From the NCBI GenBank assembly GCA_022616655.1, contig JAKEEJ010000039.1, forward strand, positions 1 to 13,767: 13,767 nt of DNA. The letters run 5' to 3'. Below are positions 7,753 to 13,767 of this stretch, piece after piece. A model generated the notes under the pieces. The model saw only the letters and a list, made by a program, of their open reading frames with translations. It made no database searches and was not told the DNA's origin. The position numbers and the translations under genes were made by a program. Position 1 is the stretch's first letter, and each line of letters starts with the position of its first letter. The DNA is from Nevskiales bacterium (GTDB lineage Bacteria; Pseudomonadota; Gammaproteobacteria; Nevskiales; Nevskiaceae).

Positions 7753-9150
7753 CTACATCTGGTCTTTGGCCTTGAGACCGATCTTGAATTTCTCCAGGTA
7801 CGCATTGGGTTTGTGGCCATCGAAGTTGATGCCGTCAATGAATTCACCCGTGGCCGGTTTGAACCCTGATTCCTTCCCGAAATCCGGAAAATCGGAGGCT
7901 TTCAGCCTGCCTTCCGCAATCAGCTCCCGTGCCGCGGCGACATAGAGATCCGGCCGGTACACTTTCCTGGCCGTCTCGAAATACCAGGCGTCTGGTTTGG
8001 ACTCGGCGATCTGACCCCAGCGGCGCATCTGGGTCAGGTACCAGATCGCGTCCGAGTAGTACGGATAGGTCGCGTGGTAGCGGAAAAATACGTTGAAATC
8101 GGGCACGTCGCGCTTGTCTCCCTTTTCATACTCGAAGGTCCCGGTCATTGAATTGGCAATGACCGCAGTATCGGCACCCACGTAGTTCGGCTTCGAGATG
8201 ATCTGGACCGCCTCCATGCGATTCTTGTTGTTACCTTCGTCGAGCCAGTAGGCCGCGCGAATCAAGGCCTTGACCAGGGCCTTGGTCGTGTTGGGGTACT
8301 TCACGGCAAAGTCCTCGCGGATTCCGAAGACCTTTTCCGGATTGTCCTTCCAGATCTCGTAGTCGGTGATCACCGGCACCCCGATGCCCTTGAACACCGC
8401 CTGCTGGTTCCAGGGTTCCCCCACGCAGTAACCGAGGATGGTTCCGGCTTCCATCGTGGCCGGCATCTGCGGCGGCGGCGTCACCGAAATCAGTACGTCG
8501 GCATTAATCTGCCCGCTCGTATCGCCTTTGGCCGGTGCGTAGTACCCAGGGTGGATACCCCCGGCCGCGAGCCAGTAACGCAACTCGTAGTTGTGCGTGG
8601 ATACGGGAAAGACCATGCCGAGGTTGAACGGCTTTCCGGCGGCCTTGTAACGCTGCACCACCGGCTTGAGCGCATCGGCTTTGATCGGGTGCACCGGCTT
8701 GCCCCCCTGCATCGGCACGTTTTTCTTCATTTCTTCCCAGACCGCGTTCGACATTGTCACGGCGTTGCCGTTGAGATCCATGGAGAACGGCGTGATGACA
8801 TCGGCCTTGGTGCCGAAGCCGATGGTCGAGGCGATGGGTTGCCCCGCCAGCATGTGCGCCCCGTCCAGCTCGCCGGAGATCACCCGATCCAGCAATACCT
8901 TCCAGTTCGCCTGCGCCTCCAGTGTGACGAACAGGCCCTCGTCTTCGAAATAACCTTTTTCGTAGGCAATAGCCAGCGGCACCATGTCGGTCAGTTTGAT
9001 GAATCCGAATTTAAGATCGGGTTTCTCCAGTTTGGCCGCGGCCTGCACGGTGCCCAGGCCCGGACTCAGCAGCACGCCCGCGATCAGTGCCAGGCGCCTG
9101 AAGAACGCGCCGTCACGCCACGGCTGGATTTCCTTTTCGAATCGCTTCAT
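7753..9150 (-). CDS. nrtA: Nitrate ABC transporter substrate-binding protein NrtA
   Basis: This is a periplasmic nitrate-binding protein of the NrtA/CmpA type, 465 residues. I choose ATG 9150 because GAGGA (9161-9157 on this strand) is six bases before it; a TTG two codons upstream is too close to that site. The export signal is long: charged N-terminus, an FFRRLAL twin-arginine-like stretch near 16-22, a hydrophobic core and a cleavage region near AQA/AAK (36-40). Sec or Tat export cannot be decided by eye. The mature part begins [19 protein letters not shown] and contains family landmarks such as [10 protein letters not shown], the [16 protein letters not shown] region and GYCVGEPWN. CmpA-like bicarbonate binders are similar; the nasA/nirBD neighbours favour nitrate. 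It is the first gene of the transporter operon and has a sigma-54-type promoter upstream. Confidence 0.93.
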   Translation of the reverse strand: MKRFEKEIQPWRDGAFFRRLALIAGVLLSPGLGTVQAAAKLEKPDLKFGFIKLTDMVPLAIAYEKGYFEDEGLFVTLEAQANWKVLLDRVISGELDGAHMLAGQPIASTIGFGTKADVITPFSMDLNGNAVTMSNAVWEEMKKNVPMQGGKPVHPIKADALKPVVQRYKAAGKPFNLGMVFPVSTHNYELRYWLAAGGIHPGYYAPAKGDTSGQINADVLISVTPPPQMPATMEAGTILGYCVGEPWNQQAVFKGIGVPVITDYEIWKDNPEKVFGIREDFAVKYPNTTKALVKALIRAAYWLDEGNNKNRMEAVQIISKPNYVGADTAVIANSMTGTFEYEKGDKRDVPDFNVFFRYHATYPYYSDAIWYLTQMRRWGQIAESKPDAWYFETARKVYRPDLYVAAARELIAEGRLKASDFPDFGKESGFKPATGEFIDGINFDGHKPNAYLEKFKIGLKAKDQM

Positions 9151-9156
9151 CGGCAA

Positions 9157-9161
9157 TCCTC
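9157..9161 (-). promoter_or_regulatory. Ribosome-binding site that fixes the nrtA start
   Basis: GAGGA, six bases before ATG 9150. It abuts the alternative TTG at 9156, which rules that codon out as the main start. Confidence 0.6.
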
Positions 9162-9248
9162 GTTTCTGATTGAAAATTCCAAAAAAGATCCGGGCGTCTC
9201 CAGCGTACTCCTGCCGCGGTTTGCACCTTTGACCTGGGCAACGACCTC

Positions 9249-9264
9249 AGCACGTATCGTGCCA
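9249..9264 (-). promoter_or_regulatory. Candidate sigma-54 promoter of the nrt operon
   Basis: The minus strand reads TGGCACGATACGTGCT. Against the sigma-54 pattern TGGCACG-N4-TTGCW there is one mismatch (GTGC for TTGC), and the GG and GC pairs have the required 12-base spacing. Transcription would start near 9239, about 90 bases before the nrtA ATG. Nitrogen-control genes are often driven by sigma-54 with NtrC; I saw no convincing NtrC site between here and the globin gene. Confidence 0.6.
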
Positions 9265-9342
9265 GCCGCCCGCTCCATGCCCGTAAGCCACACAGGAACG
9301 GCACAACCCCTTCATGCGCGGTCTGCGGGCATGGCTGCACTG

Positions 9343-9370
9343 ATTTTGGGCGTGGGCCGCCTACCAAAAT
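9343..9370. repeat. Inverted repeat ATTTTGG-N14-CCAAAAT after the globin gene
   Basis: Perfect 7-bp arms at 9343-9349 and 9364-9370, with three further pairs (GCG/CGC) possible across a small bulge. It begins 13 bases after the globin stop. It could end the cytochrome/globin transcript or be an operator for the nrt promoter about 80 bases further on. No T-run follows on the minus strand, so it is not a classical intrinsic terminator. Confidence 0.4.
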
Positions 9371-9383
9371 ACCGGCCTTGCGT

Positions 9384-9782
9384 TCACGCACTCTGCATGG
9401 TGGTGGCCAGCACGGTGTACACCTCGGTCCAGGCCGCCTTCACCTCGGGGGTAAAGGCCGCCCCCAGACCTTTTTCCAGCGTCCAGAGCAGTGCCGTCGC
9501 GACGGTACCGTAGTGTTCCGGCTTGACCCCGTACCCCACGTGCCGCTTGCCGAGAGCTTTCACCGCCGGCACCAGCGCGGGCAGGTTGTCCAGTCCGTTG
9601 ACGGCCGTGCCGATCATGGCCATGAGCTTGCGGCCCTGTTCCTGGATGTCGCTTTTGAACAGCGGCTTGAGCCTGGGATCGAGCTCGAACAGCTTTCCGT
9701 AGAACAGACCTGCGGCCGTATCCTGGATCGGTACCACCTTGGCCCAGGATTCCTTTACCAGACGTGCTTGTGTCGGAGTCAT
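9384..9782 (-). CDS. Single-domain globin (bacterial hemoglobin, Vgb / flavohemoglobin-head type)
   Basis: This 132-residue protein is a complete globin domain without the FAD/NAD reductase of flavohemoglobin. Expected heme-pocket residues are present: Tyr28 at B10 (LFYGKLFE), Phe42 at CD1, Gln49 at E7 (EQGRKLMAMI) and the proximal His81 (GKRHVGYGV), followed by KPEHYGTV as in this family. ATG 9782 has a good AGGTGA site. It lies 27 bases after the cytochrome c gene, so it is probably the last gene of that operon. Related globins bind O2 and NO; next to nitrate and nitrite reductases, NO scavenging is a plausible role, as is supplying a signal or electron sink. A reductase partner is not encoded beside it, though the flavoprotein at the start of the operon could serve; that is inference. 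Confidence 0.92.
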   Translation of the reverse strand: MTPTQARLVKESWAKVVPIQDTAAGLFYGKLFELDPRLKPLFKSDIQEQGRKLMAMIGTAVNGLDNLPALVPAVKALGKRHVGYGVKPEHYGTVATALLWTLEKGLGAAFTPEVKAAWTEVYTVLATTMQSA

Positions 9783-9809
9783 CGTTTCACCTCGATGGAA
9801 GATGGTTTT

Positions 9810-10184
9810 TCACTGGCTGGCCATGACCATGTAGTCCACGGCCGCCGTCACTTCGTCGTCGCGCAGATCGGGATTCCCGCCGCGCGGTGGCATCATCGTG
9901 CCGCGGGGCCCGAAGAATCCTTCGAGCGCGTGCCGGTACAGCACCGGACGTCCCTGGGCGATGCGGGATGCCCAGGCGGTCCGGTCGCCGAGCTTTGGCG
10001 CATCGGCCACGCCCAGCTCGTGGCAGCCGCGGCACACCTTCATCCACACATCCCGTCCCGCGGACAGGTGTGCATCGGCAAACAGCGGCGGACCGGACGG
10101 CGCCGGCGGCGGCGCCACGGCCGCCGGCCTGCCCTCACAGCCGAGCACCCCCAGCACCAGAACCGCGAACACCTCCCGGCGCAT
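9810..10184 (-). CDS. Class I cytochrome c (c5-like) lipoprotein
   Basis: This is a 124-residue monoheme cytochrome c. The signal is very short and ends in a lipobox (VLGC, lipidated C16), so the protein should be anchored by lipid; residue +2 is Glu, not the Asp that retains lipoproteins at the inner membrane, so outer-membrane placement is possible. The heme motif is CRGCH (C51, C54, H55). TMMPPRGG near 96-103 supplies the axial Met (M98), typical of c5/c-type small cytochromes. ATG 10184 is three bases from the preceding stop, with no strong ribosome-binding site, so it is probably translated by coupling. It likely passes electrons between the multiheme or DUF3365 protein and an unseen partner. 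Its signal core (VFAVLVLGVLG) closely matches that of its upstream neighbour. Confidence 0.9.
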   Translation of the reverse strand: MRREVFAVLVLGVLGCEGRPAAVAPPPAPSGPPLFADAHLSAGRDVWMKVCRGCHELGVADAPKLGDRTAWASRIAQGRPVLYRHALEGFFGPRGTMMPPRGGNPDLRDDEVTAAVDYMVMASQ

Positions 10185-10187
10185 GCT

Positions 10188-10790
10188 TCAGATCGGGATA
10201 CGAATCACCACACCGCCCATGACGTCGCCGAGCTGGAAATCGGTCTTGGGCGAATCCTTGTGGCCGTTGTGACAGGTCACGCAGGCGGGCGCCACGGCCA
10301 TGTCCGCGTACACGGCGGTGAAGTACTTCTTCTCGCCCAGCGTTTCTTCCGCGTAGTAGTTCTGGCCCTTGTTGTCGACCACGTACTGGAGTCCCGTCTT
10401 TTCCGCCTCGGTCTTCGGCGCATTCTGTCTGTTCACCGGCCACAGAGACTGCAACGAGTACGAAAACGGTGCGTTCTTCTCGGCCACCATCTCGGCGCCG
10501 AAACGGAACATCTGCGCCGGCAGGGGCAGCGCTTTCTCGTCTTTCCAGTGCTCGGAGGCCTTGATGATTTTTTCCTCGTTCTGCAGGCGGTTGACGATGA
10601 GCCGGGTATAGACCGTGCGGTCCGACGCCATCACCGCGTACAGCGAATCGGCCATGGTTTTGGCGCTGAGCGTCTTGGCCTCGCCGGGGCCGGCCGGCGC
10701 GGCCGCCTGCTCCTTGCCGCAGGCGGACAGGCCCAGGGTGCCCAGCAGCAGAACGGCGAAGACCGCCGGATGAGATTGCGGATGAATCAT
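10188..10790 (-). CDS. DUF3365 (Tll0287-like) monoheme lipoprotein
   Basis: This 200-residue protein starts at ATG 10790, with GGAG eight bases upstream; a TTG at 10808 would add six residues but overlaps the previous gene and lacks a site. The signal peptide has a core (VFAVLLLGTLG) and a lipobox (LSAC, lipidated C24, then Gly-Lys). The body matches the DUF3365 heme-binding family as I recall it: an N-terminal helix with MADSLYAVM, a LPLPAQMFR region, FSYSLQSLWPVN, and a late CxxCH (C170-VTC-H174) followed by NGHKDSPKTDFQLGDVMGG. Members of this family are thought to be heme sensors or periplasmic redox proteins; the exact role is unsettled. Its place between an 11-heme cytochrome and a class I cytochrome suggests an electron-carrier or ligand-binding task, possibly at the outer membrane because +2 is not Asp. 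Confidence 0.85.
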   Translation of the reverse strand: MIHPQSHPAVFAVLLLGTLGLSACGKEQAAAPAGPGEAKTLSAKTMADSLYAVMASDRTVYTRLIVNRLQNEEKIIKASEHWKDEKALPLPAQMFRFGAEMVAEKNAPFSYSLQSLWPVNRQNAPKTEAEKTGLQYVVDNKGQNYYAEETLGEKKYFTAVYADMAVAPACVTCHNGHKDSPKTDFQLGDVMGGVVIRIPI

Positions 10791-10798
10791 GAGGTGTG

Positions 10799-10802
10799 CT
10801 CC
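10799..10802 (-). promoter_or_regulatory. Ribosome-binding site that fixes the DUF3365 gene start
   Basis: GGAG, eight bases before ATG 10790. It lies downstream of the alternative TTG at 10808, so the shorter protein is preferred. Confidence 0.5.
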
Positions 10803-10804
10803 AT

Positions 10805-12169
10805 TCAATGAGACCGACCGGTGGGAATCTCTCCGGCGCGGCGGGCACGGTCGGCCTCTGCACGCCGCAAAGCCATATCAATGGATTCGATATGAATTGC
10901 CGGGAGACGTTGAAAATTGGACTCGACGAGATCGGTGTCGGCCAGCGCGTCCAGCGCAAAGCCGAGGCCGTGGCAGTGCAGGCACACGGGCCGGATCATT
11001 TTCTCGTTCGGCCGCAGGAAATCGTTCTGGTTGTGCGCCACGTGCACACGGCGCTCGTCGCCGGTGTCTTCACGTTCGCGCGGCAGGTGGCACCCGGCAC
11101 AGCTCAGTCCCGTTTCCGCCGGCGCGTCGCCGGCCAGCTCCGCCGTCCACAAACCGAAATGTTTTGAATCCTTGTAGGCCAGGCTGTGAGAATCGGCGTG
11201 GCAGCCCAGGCAGGCTTCGGCCGCGGCGTGGCGCGTGTCAAAACGATGCGCCGCGTGACAGCTCGTGCAGCCCAGCTCGCGCGGGGCGGCGTCCGTCTGC
11301 ATCGGCAGGCGCGCCAGCGCCGGCGTCATCGGCGGCAGATTCTGCGGCAGACGCATGCCGTGTTTGCTGGCTAAAAAACCTTCGACCTGGGTCTCGTGAC
11401 AACCGGCACAGGCGCGGTGATCCAGCGCATCGCTCCAGGGTTTGTTCCCGGCCGCGTGGCAGTCGTCGCATTGCACGCCGGCCCGCGCATGGGCTGTTTC
11501 CAGCCAATCTTTCACGACGACAGCAGGACCGGCGTGACCGGGAACGATCGCTGGAGGTTTCGGATGATCCGTTCGCCAGCGTGAGCCGAAGTCGCGAGCC
11601 GGCAGACGCGGTACCGGACGCAGCACCGGTTCGCCGACGTGTTCGAGGAGAAAATCCTCGTACAACGCGCGGTTGTCGTGGAAATTATGGCAACCCCCGC
11701 TGGCGCAGGTGTCGAAACCGAGGCCGGCGTGGGTTTCGCGTTCCTCGCCGATTTTGGCGTGACAGGTCACGCAGAAGTCGCCGGGCAGGGTCACGCCCAT
11801 CGGGCCGGTAATTTCCAGCCGATGCTCGACGTGACAGGTGACGCAGTGTTGCGCGTCGAGGCGGGCCACGCGGTCGGCGTTGCGCGGATCCGTGAACTTG
11901 GATTTGGGGTGCGAGTCGTCAACGCGCTTGAGTTCCGCGCCGTGACAGTTCATGCAGGCTTCCTGCAGGACCGGTCCGCCACCGAACGGCTCCACATGGC
12001 AGGCCCCGCAGGCCAGCTCGATGCTGTGATGACCGTGGGTCATGGGACCGGGCAGAAACACGGTGCGATCCGCGGTTTTGTCCAGCAGCCGGTCGCCCAG
12101 AACGCCGGCGAGCGAAAGGCTCGCGAGCGCCCACAGGACGTACCAGCGTGCCGTCCGGCCGGTCGCCAC
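10805..12169 (-). CDS. Membrane-anchored undecaheme cytochrome c
   Basis: This 454-residue protein has eleven heme-attachment motifs: ten CxxCH (Cys 54, 72, 109, 133, 234, 254, 301, 320, 357 and 396) and one CxxxxCH (C155-ASGG-C160-H161). An N-terminal hydrophobic helix (about 9-25) without a clear cleavage site should anchor it in the inner membrane facing the periplasm. Two clusters are visible: a five-heme N-terminal group (54-161), beginning with the His-rich HGHHSIELACGACH, and a six-heme C-terminal group (234-400) after a heme-free linker. FLASKHG near 265-271 and the HNQNDFLRPNEK segment after heme 10 faintly recall HAO/octaheme nitrite reductase-type proteins, but I cannot place it firmly. 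GTG 12169 has GAGG just upstream, overlapping the preceding TGA. Likely role: periplasmic electron storage or transfer from the membrane flavocytochrome upstream; a catalytic role on N-oxides is possible. Confidence 0.9.
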   Translation of the reverse strand: MATGRTARWYVLWALASLSLAGVLGDRLLDKTADRTVFLPGPMTHGHHSIELACGACHVEPFGGGPVLQEACMNCHGAELKRVDDSHPKSKFTDPRNADRVARLDAQHCVTCHVEHRLEITGPMGVTLPGDFCVTCHAKIGEERETHAGLGFDTCASGGCHNFHDNRALYEDFLLEHVGEPVLRPVPRLPARDFGSRWRTDHPKPPAIVPGHAGPAVVVKDWLETAHARAGVQCDDCHAAGNKPWSDALDHRACAGCHETQVEGFLASKHGMRLPQNLPPMTPALARLPMQTDAAPRELGCTSCHAAHRFDTRHAAAEACLGCHADSHSLAYKDSKHFGLWTAELAGDAPAETGLSCAGCHLPREREDTGDERRVHVAHNQNDFLRPNEKMIRPVCLHCHGLGFALDALADTDLVESNFQRLPAIHIESIDMALRRAEADRARRAGEIPTGRSH

Positions 12170-12175
12170 GCGACC

Positions 12176-13767
12176 TCAGAAGTAGTAGGTCTTGAGCACA
12201 TGAAACGTCAGCAACGCAGGCAACGGCCAGAACGTCAGCACGTGCGTCCACAGCAGGGTCTGGCGCAGGCGTTTGGCGGAGGCCGCCGCCAGACGGTGTT
12301 CCAGCGCGACCGCCGTACCGGCCAGTGCACCGGCGGCCACTACCGCTACAAACGTACTCATCAGGAAGGTATTGAGACCGTGACCCAGACGCCCGCCGGT
12401 GTGCAGCAGCAGGACGGCCACGGCCGCAAGACCCAGACCGACATGGAAAAAGCGCCAGCCCGGGTACCCGCCGAGGCTGAACTTCGGCAGCCGCTTGCGC
12501 AGCGACAGCACCAGGCTCAGCGCGGCCAGACCCAGCAGGCTGTAGCCGCTGAGCTGTTTCAGGAACGATTCACGCCACCACTGGTCCCAGCGCAGTTCCG
12601 TCGCCGACCAGCTGGCCACGTACGGAATGTCCGGAAGCACCGCGACTCCCGCCGCGGCGATCAAGGCCAACCCCGCACAGACCAGCAGGGCGCGCCAGCC
12701 GGAGGTCGGCGGCGCCGGCACACGGCGTCCAAACAGTTCCGACAGCAGCGGGCCGCAGGATCCGCACACCGTTGAAGCGCGGGTGCGCGCGGCCAGTGCC
12801 CGTGGCGTGGCACAACCGGCGGCGATTGCATCGGTGAGTTGACCGCGCGTAACGCCGGTGCAATTGCACACCGTCGCCTGCGCCGGCCAGTACGCGACGG
12901 ACGATCCGCCCTCCGGCGACCAGAGGTGTCCCCGGCGGCGGAAGCGCAGCCCCTGCCAGAATCCCAGACGGCGACCGTGCTGCACCGATTCCAGCACGCG
13001 GGGCAGTTCGTCCCAGTCGCCGATGCCCAGCGCACCGACCAGGCGGCCGTGGCGGGTCAGCAGCGTGCGGTAACAACGGCGGTCGGGCGTGGAAAAGATG
13101 AATTTTCGGCACGCGCCGGCGGCGACTTCATCGGGATGCACTCCGGCCCCGAATACCGGCGTCTTGAAAACCTTGAGCCGCGTGACGGCGATCGAGCCGC
13201 GGTACTGCGCCGGCGTCCCGGCGATGCCGGCCGCGGCCACCGCCGCCTGTTCCAGACAGGGCGCCACCAGACCGTACACGACGCCGCGGTGCTCGGCGCA
13301 CTCGCCGACGGCATAGACGTCCGGATCCGCGGTGCGCAGCGTGTCGTCCACCCGGATGCCGCGCTGGATCGGCAGGCCGGCGTCCAGCGCCAGCCGCACG
13401 TTGGGCACGATGCCGGTCGCGATGACCACGGTGTCGCAGTCCAGCGTCCGGCCGCTGCGCAGGCGCACGGCGCGGACGGCGCCTTCTCCCAGAATGCCGG
13501 TGACGCCGTCGCCCGTGATCACGTGGATGCCGCAGGCCTCCACCTGCCCGCGCAAGCGGCCGGCGGCGGCTTCGTCCAGCTGGCGCGGCATGAGCCGCGG
13601 AGCGTGCTCGACCACCGTGATATCGGTGTGAAAACGGCGCATGGCGCGGGCCGCCTCCAGCCCGAGCAGGCCGCCGCCGAGGACCACTGTGCGCCGGCTG
13701 CGCAGGCGCCGCGCCAGCAGCTTCTGCGCGTCGGACAGATCGCGAAAAGTATAGACACCCGGCAACT
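12176..13767 (-). CDS. NirB-like NAD(P)H flavoprotein - BFD [2Fe-2S] - diheme b membrane fusion (N-terminus cut by window)
   Basis: The frame is open through the window end; 529 residues are visible and roughly 120 (the first FAD motif) are missing. Visible residues 26-41 hold the NAD(P) site (VVLGGGLLGLEAARAM); 148-160 the second FAD motif (DPDVYAVGECAEH); 298-345 a BFD-like [2Fe-2S] domain, C300-x-C302 and C334-x2-C337. This is the NirB front half. Instead of the siroheme half, five membrane helices follow (about 358-378, 404-421, 437-456, 464-486, 504-524). Helices 3 and 5 each carry H-x13-H (H441/H455, H508/H522). With positive loops at 422-430 and 489-501 inside, both helices point outward, pairing H441-H508 near the cytosol and H455-H522 near the periplasm, as for two b hemes. 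Likely role: electron transfer between NAD(P)H and the undecaheme cytochrome encoded six bases downstream. I know no named protein with this layout. Confidence 0.88.
   Translation of the reverse strand, partial: LPGVYTFRDLSDAQKLLARRLRSRRTVVLGGGLLGLEAARAMRRFHTDITVVEHAPRLMPRQLDEAAAGRLRGQVEACGIHVITGDGVTGILGEGAVRAVRLRSGRTLDCDTVVIATGIVPNVRLALDAGLPIQRGIRVDDTLRTADPDVYAVGECAEHRGVVYGLVAPCLEQAAVAAAGIAGTPAQYRGSIAVTRLKVFKTPVFGAGVHPDEVAAGACRKFIFSTPDRRCYRTLLTRHGRLVGALGIGDWDELPRVLESVQHGRRLGFWQGLRFRRRGHLWSPEGGSSVAYWPAQATVCNCTGVTRGQLTDAIAAGCATPRALAARTRASTVCGSCGPLLSELFGRRVPAPPTSGWRALLVCAGLALIAAAGVAVLPDIPYVASWSATELRWDQWWRESFLKQLSGYSLLGLAALSLVLSLRKRLPKFSLGGYPGWRFFHVGLGLAAVAVLLLHTGGRLGHGLNTFLMSTFVAVVAAGALAGTAVALEHRLAAASAKRLRQTLLWTHVLTFWPLPALLTFHVLKTYYF

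Noticed and set aside
5804-7869. Long open frames opposite nrtB and the double ATPase
   Set aside because: They are His/Arg/Gln-rich shadow translations without domain signals; the other strand has unmistakable ABC transporter motifs.
9113-9391. Minus-strand 92-codon frame between nrtA and globin
   Set aside because: It overlaps the nrtA start and the promoter region, has no good ribosome-binding site and no recognisable motif.
9378-10811. Plus-strand frame of 477 codons across globin and cytochrome genes
   Set aside because: It is antisense to three genes with clear heme motifs, and its own translation is low-complexity.
10805-12169. Calling the 11-heme protein a hydroxylamine oxidoreductase or cytochrome c nitrite reductase
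   Set aside because: The heme number differs, there is no CxxCK site, and the resemblance is limited to short stretches.
1-13767. tRNA, rRNA, CRISPR arrays, insertion-sequence transposases or phage genes
   Set aside because: None were seen; apart from the short repeats listed, the window is densely packed metabolic genes.

Overview
The window is a GC-rich stretch of bacterial DNA carrying an assimilatory nitrate/nitrite cluster joined to an unusual redox gene set. NirB/NirD, a NasA with a C-terminal BFD-type iron-sulfur domain, an NrtABC-type ABC importer and many lipoprotein or membrane-anchored c-type cytochromes fit a Gram-negative proteobacterium. A gammaproteobacterium, perhaps a chemolithotroph, is my guess; nothing in the window proves it.

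Left part, plus strand (1-4589): the 3' end of nirB (siroheme/[4Fe-4S] half), then a gene fusing a NirD-like domain to a shrunken NirB-type flavoprotein domain, then nasA. The last two overlap by a GTGA junction. nasA carries two oddities: four tandem heptanucleotides near its 5' end, and an in-frame 66-bp nested palindrome inside the coding sequence that looks like an inserted mobile repeat.

Middle part, minus strand (9150-4619): nrtA (binding protein), nrtB (permease) and a tandem double-ATPase gene form the nitrate importer. A good sigma-54-type promoter sits upstream of nrtA. A small gene for a 64-residue putative secreted peptide lies between the double ATPase and the convergent end of nasA.

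Right part, minus strand (13767-9384): a tightly packed run of five genes. It begins with a protein cut by the window edge, made of a NirB-like FAD/NAD(P) reductase, a BFD-like [2Fe-2S] domain and a five-helix membrane domain with two H-x13-H pairs, as expected for two stacked b hemes. Next come a membrane-anchored cytochrome c with eleven heme-binding motifs, a DUF3365-like monoheme lipoprotein, a class I cytochrome c lipoprotein and a single-domain globin.

Reading of the whole: nitrate enters by NrtABC, NasA reduces it to nitrite, and NirBD reduces nitrite to ammonium. The right-hand operon appears to encode a trans-membrane electron path between cytosolic NAD(P)H and periplasmic or outer-membrane cytochromes, with a globin that could bind NO or oxygen. 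I do not recognise this combination as a named system; it is the most promising novelty here.
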